Below, in pieces: positions 8,292-14,779 of a DNA stretch of 48,006 nucleotides; position 1 is the first letter of the stretch, and every line of letters begins with the position of its first letter. The DNA lies in NCBI GenBank assembly GCA_001789205.1, contig MFYT01000050.1, positions 1 through 48,006 on the forward strand, read 5' to 3'. The notes beneath the pieces were generated by a model. That model made no database searches and was not told the origin of the DNA. It saw only the letters and a program-made list of their open reading frames with translations. A program made the position numbers and the translations under genes. This stretch comes from Candidatus Raymondbacteria bacterium RIFOXYA2_FULL_49_16. GTDB taxonomy: Bacteria > Fibrobacterota > OXYB2-FULL-49-7 > XYB2-FULL-49-35.

Positions 8292-9279
8292 GCGGCATCC
8301 TATGCGGGCGCTTATGCTGTTTGCGGGTCTGGCGATAAGCGCCATTGTTATTTGTCCCATGATTGGATCTGAGTGGATTAGCTGGAAGGTCCTTTTTTCT
8401 GCTGGATCGAGCATGGACCATGAGATTTTTTTGCGTGTGCGTCTGCCGCGCATGTTTCTGGCCCTGCTCGTTGGCGCTACGCTGGGTGTATCGGGTGCTG
8501 TGTTTCAGTCCCTTTTCCGGAATGCGCTTGCCTCGCCTTTTACCCTGGGAACCGCTTCTGGCGGCACATTTGGGGCGGTTTGCGCAATAAAATTTGGCCT
8601 CGATTTTTCAGTGTTCGGGTTCTCATCCGTCACTATTGCCGCTTTTTTAGGTTCGCTGATTGCCATAGCGATTGTCTACCGGATCGGACGCCAGCGCGGG
8701 GGCATAACCACCTCCACCATGCTGCTTGCGGGCGTTATCACCGGTTTTTTCTTTTCCGCACTCACCATGTTCCTCCATTTTATGATGGATTTTTCACAGT
8801 CGCGCCAGACCGTTGTGTGGACCATGGGAAGCCTGGCGATAACAGAGTATGCTGCGCTTGTAAAAATAGCGCCGTTTATCCTTGTGTCGCAGGCGGTTGT
8901 CCTTTCCATGGCGCGGAGCTACAACCAGCTCTGCCTGGGAGAGGAGATGGCGCGCACGCGGGGCGTGCATGTGGAACGGGTAAAGACAGCGAGCTTTGTG
9001 GTTACCTCGATAATGATAGGCGCCGCGGTTTCAGTTGCCGGGCCCATTGGTTTTGTGGGCCTCATTGTTCCGCATACGCTCAGGCTCATTCTGGGCGCTG
9101 ATTACCGGCTTCTGCTTCCCGCATCGCTCCTTGGAGGAGGCGCTTTCCTTGTGGTATGCGATACTATAGCGCGAGTGGTGGTTGCGCCTTCGGAACTGCC
9201 TGTAGGCGTTATTACCGCTCTTTTGGGCGGGCCCTTTTTCATCTTTTTGCTATTGAAGAAATCGCCGGAGAGTTTTTAA
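8284..9279 (+). CDS. btuC: cobamide ABC transporter permease, BtuC/FecCD family
   Basis: The 331-residue product is hydrophobic throughout, with about ten membrane segments. FecCD-family motifs are present: RLPRMFLALLVGATLGVSGA, NALASPFTLGTASGG, and the cytoplasmic coupling region GPIGFVGLIVPHTLRLILG. It forms the membrane channel with BtuD and receives cobamide from BtuF. The start was set at ATG 8284, which overlaps the btuD stop. This is the last gene of the riboswitch operon; it converges on nagA with only six bases between their ends. Confidence 0.93.
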   Translation: MHKRHPMRALMLFAGLAISAIVICPMIGSEWISWKVLFSAGSSMDHEIFLRVRLPRMFLALLVGATLGVSGAVFQSLFRNALASPFTLGTASGGTFGAVCAIKFGLDFSVFGFSSVTIAAFLGSLIAIAIVYRIGRQRGGITTSTMLLAGVITGFFFSALTMFLHFMMDFSQSRQTVVWTMGSLAITEYAALVKIAPFILVSQAVVLSMARSYNQLCLGEEMARTRGVHVERVKTASFVVTSIMIGAAVSVAGPIGFVGLIVPHTLRLILGADYRLLLPASLLGGGAFLVVCDTIARVVVAPSELPVGVITALLGGPFFIFLLLKKSPESF

Positions 9280-9285
9280 ACGCTG

Positions 9286-10443
9286 TCAGCGCCATGTTCC
9301 CGCTATCATGACGCGATGGGCGGTAAAGTCATCGTCAAACAGTACAAGATCAGCGTCCTTGCCAGACTCAATACTCCCTTTTTTCTTTTCAATGCCTAAA
9401 ACACGCGCGGGCGTGAGTGATGCCATGCGCACTGCACAGTGCAGGGGAATTGAGACAGCGTTTACCAGGATGGGGATCATTTTGTTCAACAGCGTAGTGC
9501 TGCCGGCAAAGGCTGAATGGTCAGGAAGCATGGCGACCCCGTCGTTTACCTCAGCGTCAATGTCTCCGATCTTGAAATGCGAACCTTCGGGCAGGCCCGC
9601 ACCTGTGCTGGCGTCCGAGATCGCGCATAAACGGTCCGGCCCAATGCAGGTATAGGCGAGTTTCATGAGGGTGGGGGGGAGGTGCCTGTTGTCAGCAATC
9701 ATCTCAACGGTCAGAGTGTCATAGGTGAGTGAAACTTCGAGCAGTCCGGGCTTGCGCCATGGTCCTTCGCGCACGGTTGTTGATTGGGCGCTCCAGATGT
9801 GGGTTATATGGCGCACGCCTGCGCGAATCACAGGCGCAGCTTCCTCTTCTTTTGCGGCGCTGTGGCCTGCCGCGAGTACAATGCCTTTTTTGGCGAGTTT
9901 CCGCGCAAGGTCGGCGCTGCCGGGCAGTTCAGGCGCCAATGCGAAGATACGGATAAGTTCTCCGTATTTGAGGAAAATCTCAGCTGAACCGTCGTTCGGC
10001 GTGCGGATATGTTTGGGATTGAGGGCGCCTGCCATGGCAGGCGAAATGTAGGGACCCTCAAGGTGGAGGCCGAGTATTGTGGCGCCTTCAGTTAATTGGT
10101 CTTTATACTGTTGGAAAAACTTGAAGCATTTTTCAAGGTCGGGCAGGGAAGCGGTAACAAGGGTTGCGCACAGGGAGGTTATGCCGTTGCGCTCATGTTT
10201 GCGCGTTATTTTGGACCAGGCGCCGGCAGAGGGCTGATTGAAGGAATAGCCCATTGCGCCGTGCGTGTGGATATCGATGAGCCCCGGGCAGATCAGCCTG
10301 TTGTCCGCATCAATGATTTCGCACGACTGGGGAAGTGCGTTTTTTTCCACTACCGAATGTATGGCGCCTTTTTCGACAATAACGGCCTTGTCAGATACAA
10401 CCTTATCGGAAAGAACTATACGCCCATTTACCAGTGCCAGCAC
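9286..10443 (-). CDS. nagA: N-acetylglucosamine-6-phosphate deacetylase
   Basis: NagA removes acetate from GlcNAc-6-phosphate in amino-sugar or cell-wall recycling. The 385 residues carry an amidohydrolase metal site. HTHG holds His59/His61, LHLEGPY holds Glu129, GHS holds His194 and RHITH holds His215. The catalytic Asp277 is in ISDAS. The usual THLFNAM and VTDA blocks are changed here to THIWSAQ and ISDAS. It may therefore be a divergent subfamily member, perhaps acting on a related substrate. Translation begins at GTG 10443 behind GGGGTG. No nagB or sugar transporter lies beside it. Confidence 0.88.
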   Translation of the reverse strand: MLALVNGRIVLSDKVVSDKAVIVEKGAIHSVVEKNALPQSCEIIDADNRLICPGLIDIHTHGAMGYSFNQPSAGAWSKITRKHERNGITSLCATLVTASLPDLEKCFKFFQQYKDQLTEGATILGLHLEGPYISPAMAGALNPKHIRTPNDGSAEIFLKYGELIRIFALAPELPGSADLARKLAKKGIVLAAGHSAAKEEEAAPVIRAGVRHITHIWSAQSTTVREGPWRKPGLLEVSLTYDTLTVEMIADNRHLPPTLMKLAYTCIGPDRLCAISDASTGAGLPEGSHFKIGDIDAEVNDGVAMLPDHSAFAGSTTLLNKMIPILVNAVSIPLHCAVRMASLTPARVLGIEKKKGSIESGKDADLVLFDDDFTAHRVMIAGTWR

Positions 10444-10456
10444 TTTTTCACCCCTG

Positions 10457-10492
10457 CATATATTATATTATTGTGCATTAATATAATATATG
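10457..10492. promoter_or_regulatory. palindromic divergent promoter region between nagA and the CBS-domain gene
   Basis: CATATATTATATTA at 10457-10470 and TAATATAATATATG at 10479-10492 are perfect 14-base inverted copies around an 8-base centre. Each arm holds a TATAAT reading outward: 10482-10487 on the plus strand and 10467-10462 on the minus strand. No good -35 is seen on either side. The simplest reading is back-to-back -10 elements, possibly with a dimeric regulator site. The T/A-only stem makes an intrinsic terminator unlikely. Confidence 0.5.
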
Positions 10493-10527
10493 TTCTGTTC
10501 CACTGAAACAAACCCTTTTCGAGCAGC

Positions 10528-11556
10528 ATGACGCACCTCGTTATTGCCACGGTATCAGCACTGGCCATTTCAGCCATGTGTTCCCTGTTTGAGGCAGTGC
10601 TATATGCAACGCCCTGGAGCGCCATCTCCCGCATGATAAAGGCGGGGCATGGGTCGGGAAAGCTTTTTGAACAGCTGCGCATACATGTGCACAAGCCCAT
10701 AACCGCCATTCTTTCACTCAACACAATCGCCAATACTCTTGGCGCCGCGCTTAGCGGCGCTTTTGCCGCGGCGCTTTTCGGACAGAAGTGGTTTATTCTT
10801 TTTTCAATCTGTTTCACTCTTGTCATGCTCATTTTTTCAGAAATACTGCCGAAAACCATCGGCGTCATCTATAGCCGCAGACTGGCGCGCTTTGTCGCCT
10901 ATCCCATCCAGGTCATTGTCTGGATTTTTACCCCTTTTGTCTGGACCGTGGACAAAATCACCGCGATTTTTTCGCTCAGACGGAAGTATCAGGTAGATCC
11001 GCAGGACATTGTGGGCCTTGCCAGCATGGGCAGGAAAGAGGGCGTCATAGAATTCATGGAGGAAAAGGTCATTGAAAACATCCTTGTGCTGAAGCACAAA
11101 CAGGCGCACGAAATTATGACCCCGCGTTCCGTGGTTTTTTCCCTGTCCGCCGACCTTACCCTTTCCCAGGCCATTTCAGGCGGGACTGCGTGGCCCCATT
11201 CGCGGGTGCCTATATACAAGGACGACCCTGAAGATATCGTGGGCATTCTCATGCATCGCGACGCGCATTCCATGCTGTGCGCAGGCCTTGAACAGAAAAA
11301 GCTGGCTGACATTATGCGACCGGTCCATTTTGTGCCCACGTATGCGCGTGCTGACAAACTGCTCAAAGAGTTTCTGGACAAGCGCCAGCACCTTTTTGCC
11401 GTGGTGGACGCAAAGGGCAATTTCGCCGGGGTCATAACGCTTGAAGATGTCCTCGAAGAGATCATTGGCAGGGAGATCGTCGATGAATTCGATCCTGCCA
11501 TAGACATGCAGGAATTGGCGCGCAAGCGTCGCATGCAGGCGGTAAAAAACATCTAA
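10528..11556 (+). CDS. CNNM/DUF21 membrane protein with paired CBS domains (hemolysin C/CorB-like)
   Basis: The N-terminal half is a DUF21 transmembrane region of three or four segments, with NTIANTLGAALSGA and FSEILPKTIG typical of the family. A CBS pair follows: IMTPRSVVFSL to VGILMHRD, then IMRPVHFVPTYARAD to GVITLEDVLEEIIG. CNNM/CorB proteins are linked to magnesium or other cation movement and membrane stress. At 342 residues it stops soon after the second CBS domain and lacks the C-terminal CorC/HlyC domain found in many relatives. It probably heads a short operon with the next two genes. Confidence 0.87.
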   Translation: MTHLVIATVSALAISAMCSLFEAVLYATPWSAISRMIKAGHGSGKLFEQLRIHVHKPITAILSLNTIANTLGAALSGAFAAALFGQKWFILFSICFTLVMLIFSEILPKTIGVIYSRRLARFVAYPIQVIVWIFTPFVWTVDKITAIFSLRRKYQVDPQDIVGLASMGRKEGVIEFMEEKVIENILVLKHKQAHEIMTPRSVVFSLSADLTLSQAISGGTAWPHSRVPIYKDDPEDIVGILMHRDAHSMLCAGLEQKKLADIMRPVHFVPTYARADKLLKEFLDKRQHLFAVVDAKGNFAGVITLEDVLEEIIGREIVDEFDPAIDMQELARKRRMQAVKNI

Positions 11557-11572
11557 GCACCGGGAGGAAGCT

Positions 11573-12244
11573 GTGGAAGGGGAGCAAAGCACAATTCAGG
11601 CCATTCGCGGGTCGCAGGAGGGCCGCATACTCTATTTAGGGCTTGCGCTGATCGGCGCGCTCCTTGTTGTGGTGCTTTTTTTTCTGGTCATTGACCCGCC
11701 CGTGGCGCGAACGCTGGTCTTCGCGTTTTTCGCCCATTCCATGGGCGGCAGGGCGGCGGGCATTGGTCTTTGTATCGCCACTGATTACGGAAGAATATTT
11801 ACCATTGCTTATAATTTTTATATTGAACTGGCGCTGGTGTTTGTCTCATACGCGTCGTTTGTGCTTACGCTCAAACATTACATCAATTTTAAATACCTTA
11901 GTATCGCGGTAAAAAACGCGGAAAAAAAGGCCCATAAACACGAAAAGATCATTTCCCGTTTCGGGTGGGCAGGACTTTTTATCTTTGTCATGGTGCCGTT
12001 CCCGCTTACTGGGCCGGTACTTGGTTCGTTTATGGGTTATCTGATAAAAATGAAAATGCGCAGCATCTTTTCCGCTGTTTTCAGCGGTACGCTCGCGGCC
12101 ATTGTGATGTGGACCTATTTTTTCAGCTATCTTGATAAAGGACTGCATATTTTCAAGTATGTTTTCGCGGTCATTATCGCCTTTGTCGTCATTTTCTCGT
12201 TTAAGTCGCTGAAGGGATGGTTCACCAAGGAAATACAGGACTGA
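11573..12244 (+). CDS. putative COG2426-type (small multidrug export-like) membrane protein
   Basis: The 223-residue protein has about five or six membrane segments. Its central RFGWAGLFIFVMVPFPLTG followed by GSFMGYLIKM resembles the COG2426/PF06695 family, where the pattern is glycine-rich with a conserved 'P-P-TG' loop. That family is labelled small multidrug export but its function is not established. GTG 11573 is used because GGGAGGAAG stands just upstream. The stop TGA is followed immediately by the ATG of a 59-residue Cys-rich gene. Confidence 0.6.
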   Translation: MEGEQSTIQAIRGSQEGRILYLGLALIGALLVVVLFFLVIDPPVARTLVFAFFAHSMGGRAAGIGLCIATDYGRIFTIAYNFYIELALVFVSYASFVLTLKHYINFKYLSIAVKNAEKKAHKHEKIISRFGWAGLFIFVMVPFPLTGPVLGSFMGYLIKMKMRSIFSAVFSGTLAAIVMWTYFFSYLDKGLHIFKYVFAVIIAFVVIFSFKSLKGWFTKEIQD

Positions 12245-12424
12245 ATGCCGTTTGTCAGAGTCTCCGGCATATCCGGACTGGTTTTTGAGCCTCCTACGGA
12301 ACAGCGAAAGAGAAAAAAACACATCTGCACGGATTGCTTTTTGTGCCAATGGTGCAGCGATGAACGGTGCGCGCTTTGTCTGAAGCGGCGCGTATGCGAA
12401 AGACAGGGAAAGAAAAAAAAATGA
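12245..12424 (+). CDS. small Cys-rich protein, 59 residues, unknown function
   Basis: An ATG directly after the previous stop opens a 59-codon frame ending at TGA 12422-12424, preceded by AGGA. The peptide has seven cysteines, C28-x2-C31-x2-C34-x2-C37-x4-C42-x2-C45-x5-C51, in HICTDCFLCQWCSDERC and the following LCLKRRVC. The C-terminus is strongly basic. This regular spacing suggests a zinc or iron-sulfur site rather than chance. I do not recognise a named family with certainty. The zero-base junction to the upstream gene suggests coupled translation and a linked role with that membrane protein. Confidence 0.6.
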   Translation: MPFVRVSGISGLVFEPPTEQRKRKKHICTDCFLCQWCSDERCALCLKRRVCERQGKKKK

Positions 12425-12495
12425 GAGAGTTGTTTCTGGAAAAGGGACGAGGATTGTTTTGAGGTGCGTGGCGCTATTCCGGTAGGGACCCCGGA

Positions 12496-13137
12496 TCACT
12501 TTTCATCGTTTGGGACAATAGGCTTGTCGAATTCAAGACCGTATTTAAGGCCCCGTTCACCAAAGGCCTTCCATACGATTGTTCCCTTTACAGGCTTGTA
12601 TTTTTCCTCGCCTTTGAGTTTGGCGTGCACCATGAGTTTTGCGCCAGAATCAAAAGAGAACCTGCTCTCAAATCCAATGCCGCCCAGGCTTACGTCCTGG
12701 ATAAAATCGACGCCATCTGATTCGGGATCAATGGCAAGGGCCTTATGCTTCTTGAATCGTTTAAAGATGCGTTCGTCGGTTTCAGGCAGCCCCGCCTCAG
12801 TTTGGCCAAGGAAGGTGAGCAACCCGGAGAGATCGTTGCGGACAAAGGATATGTCGGCCATATCCGCATGTTGGTTTGTAGTTTCCCGTTCGTGGCAAGA
12901 GAGCGCGATTTTGAAATGCCCGGAACTCTTCAGCTTGCGCAGTTTGGACGATGCCTGAGCGGGGAGTGATCCGGCAATGACCACATCCGTATTACTGTAT
13001 GGATACATTGAGAAAAACTGTTCCCAGTCTCTGCAGACGAAGAGATGTATAAATTCTTCTTTTTCGAGCGAAGCAAGCAGATGATTCAATTCATCGCGGT
13101 TTTTTTCAACAATGAATATTTTCAGCTTTTTCTCCAT
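12496..13137 (-). CDS. PilZ-domain protein with receiver-like N-terminus
   Basis: The first ~115 residues (LKIFIVEKNRDELNHLLASL and following) look like a degenerate response-regulator fold. The usual acidic pocket is not complete. The C-terminal ~90 residues resemble PilZ, with IQDVSLGGIGFES matching the D-x-S-x-x-G part. A basic stretch, KRFKKHK, stands in for the RxxxR arm, so c-di-GMP binding may be weak or lost. The gene sits 2 bases after the double-STAS gene on the same strand and is probably co-transcribed. A c-di-GMP-related output protein is the likely class; its target is unknown. Confidence 0.7.
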   Translation of the reverse strand: MEKKLKIFIVEKNRDELNHLLASLEKEEFIHLFVCRDWEQFFSMYPYSNTDVVIAGSLPAQASSKLRKLKSSGHFKIALSCHERETTNQHADMADISFVRNDLSGLLTFLGQTEAGLPETDERIFKRFKKHKALAIDPESDGVDFIQDVSLGGIGFESRFSFDSGAKLMVHAKLKGEEKYKPVKGTIVWKAFGERGLKYGLEFDKPIVPNDEK

Positions 13138-13139
13138 GA

Positions 13140-13799
13140 TTATTTCTTGATAGTGATGACAGTGTTCAGACCCGTATAGTTGAAGATGTTTTCAAGATCC
13201 TGGCTGAGCCCTTGCACGCAGAGTTCACCTTGCAGTTTTTTCAGGCGTTTGGCGGCCTCGGTAAAGACGCCTATTAGTTCGCTGTAGATATAGTGGACGC
13301 GGGTCAGATCGAGGACCAGGAAGCGTTTGCCCGAGTCTATGAGTGAGAAGAGGTGCTTTTTCAGACGCTCAGCGTCCGAAAGCATGGAAAACTCCTCCTC
13401 AATGCACAGTATCATGTATTTTCCCTCCGCATGCACAGCCATACGGACTTCGTCGGTGGAAGGGGGCGCTTGTATGGCGGTTATGAAGCTTTCCTCGGAT
13501 TCAAAGGTCCTGATGATGTTTTCGAGGTTCATGGTCTTAATCTTGTCCACAAGTTTCGGTTTGCCGATGATATACAGACTGCCATTTTTTTCGCCGATAA
13601 ATTTCCATACCCATACCAGGATGCTGATGCCGAAGCTGTTGATGCCGTTGATATTTTTTAAATTTACCAGGATACGGGGCTGGGTCGCCCTGATGTTCCT
13701 GATGATATAGCCGCGCAGGTCGTCGGTTTCTTCGCCGGTAAAATCGCCGGTGATATCGAAAACCTGGTATCCGGCAATCTCGCGTATTGAGATGTCCAT
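13140..13799 (-). CDS. tandem STAS-domain protein (anti-sigma-factor-antagonist-like)
   Basis: Two STAS-like domains lie head to tail in 219 residues. The first covers about 1-105, with RILVNLKNINGINSFGISILV. The second covers about 115-219, with LVLDLTRVHYIYSELIGVF. In classical STAS antagonists a Ser in the D-S-S/T-G loop is phosphorylated by an anti-sigma kinase. Here the loops read NSFG and YSELI, so a candidate Ser is present in each but the motif is altered. The ATG at 13799 has no obvious Shine-Dalgarno sequence. TATTATAC lies only about ten bases upstream, so the message may have a very short leader. Confidence 0.78.
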   Translation of the reverse strand: MDISIREIAGYQVFDITGDFTGEETDDLRGYIIRNIRATQPRILVNLKNINGINSFGISILVWVWKFIGEKNGSLYIIGKPKLVDKIKTMNLENIIRTFESEESFITAIQAPPSTDEVRMAVHAEGKYMILCIEEEFSMLSDAERLKKHLFSLIDSGKRFLVLDLTRVHYIYSELIGVFTEAAKRLKKLQGELCVQGLSQDLENIFNYTGLNTVITIKK

Positions 13800-13843
13800 T
13801 CTAGGTATAATATAATCAAAAACCTCATGGTGTTACAATTTCC

Positions 13844-13872
13844 TTGACATGGCACAGGACAAATCATTTATT
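13844..13872 (+). promoter_or_regulatory. candidate sigma-70 promoter for the MORN-repeat lipoprotein
   Basis: TTGACA at 13844-13849 is a perfect -35 box. It is followed after 17 bases by TTTATT at 13867-13872, which matches four of six -10 positions. A start site near 13880 would give a leader of about 50 bases to the ATG at 13931. Confidence 0.45.
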
Positions 13873-13930
13873 TCTTGAGTAGAGGCATTAGGAGGCGATA
13901 AAGGCTTTTTCCCTTAACCGGAGGTCCCCT

Positions 13931-14536
13931 ATGAAAACGCTGAAAACAAGCTGTATGCTATCGCTTTTTGCGGCTTTCCTCATTTTTTCTTTTTCCGCAT
14001 GCTCCAAGAACAAGAAAATAGAGTACAAATACTCCAATGGAAAATTGCAGGAGCAGTATGTCTGCGTTAAAGACGCTTATGGTAATATGGTGAAAAACGG
14101 GGTCTACCAATCCTGGTACGACAACGGCCAGATGATGCTCACTTGCGCCTATGTCAACGGGCTGCGTGAGGGACCTTTTACCGAATGGTACAACAACGGC
14201 AATAAGAAGGTTGAAGGCGCCTACAAAGGCGACAAGCGAGACGGCGTTGTCGCCGAATGGTTCGAGGACGGCAAGAAAAAAAGCGAACGTGGCTATGCCG
14301 CTGGCATCTTTCATGGAAAGACCCTGGAATATTATCCTGAAGGAAAAATCTGGCAGGAGGGCGAATACGCAAACGGCAAGGAAAGCGGCGTTTTTATTGA
14401 ATACTGGGAAAACGGCTCAAAGAAGGCTGAAGGTTCCTATGTCAACGGCAAGGCCGAAGGCGTGTTCATCCAATATGGCGAGACAGGAGCAAAGATATCG
14501 GAAGCTGAATTCAAAGACGGAAAACGGGCGAAATAG
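13931..14536 (+). CDS. MORN-repeat (YwqK-like) lipoprotein
   Basis: The 201-residue product has a lipoprotein signal ending FSFSAC, then seven or so repeats of the 'GxWxxYxxNGxKKxExxYxNGKxxG' kind. Examples are NGVYQSWYDNGQMMLTCAYVNG and, later, SGVFIEYWENGSKKAEGSYVNG, shown here as separate repeat cores. These are MORN_2 repeats, as in YwqK-type proteins. The toxin-antitoxin label often attached to YwqK has little support and should not be carried over. GGAGG stands before ATG 13931. The product is likely anchored in the outer membrane or periplasm; its role is unknown. Confidence 0.82.
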   Translation: MKTLKTSCMLSLFAAFLIFSFSACSKNKKIEYKYSNGKLQEQYVCVKDAYGNMVKNGVYQSWYDNGQMMLTCAYVNGLREGPFTEWYNNGNKKVEGAYKGDKRDGVVAEWFEDGKKKSERGYAAGIFHGKTLEYYPEGKIWQEGEYANGKESGVFIEYWENGSKKAEGSYVNGKAEGVFIQYGETGAKISEAEFKDGKRAK

Positions 14537-14559
14537 CCCTGGTGTCCAAAGGGAGAAAC

Positions 14560-14778
14560 ATGGCATTTTACACGCTTCAGGAACTCAAGGTCAAATACAA
14601 TCTGAACGACAAACAGAGAGCCAGAATTAAAGAGGCGATAAACAGCAGAAAGATCAGGTTCCAAGTAAACGAAGAACCGCTGCCAATGGTCACCGGTAAA
14701 AACAACCCGGGCCTTGATACGAAAATAGCGGTATTGAAGATAGACGAAGATGATGTCAGGAAAATATTGGAAATGTGA
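14560..14778 (+). CDS. small hypothetical protein, 72 residues
   Basis: ATG 14560 follows GGGAGAAAC, a good ribosome site, so it is preferred to an earlier in-frame ATG at 14542. The peptide starts MAFYTLQELKVKYNLNDKQ. It has a charged helical N-terminal half (KQRARIKEAINSRKIRF) and an acidic end, KIDEDDVRKILEM. The first half could be a small helix-turn-helix or an arm-binding fold. No family is recognised. It follows the MORN lipoprotein by 23 bases and is probably on the same message. Its end converges on the large secreted-protein gene with one base between. Confidence 0.6.
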   Translation: MAFYTLQELKVKYNLNDKQRARIKEAINSRKIRFQVNEEPLPMVTGKNNPGLDTKIAVLKIDEDDVRKILEM

Positions 14779-14779
14779 A

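Noticed and set aside
11846-12499. Minus-strand frame of 217 codons opposite the COG2426-like gene and the Cys-rich gene
   Set aside because: Low-complexity charged product with no start signal; the plus-strand reading explains the sequence better.
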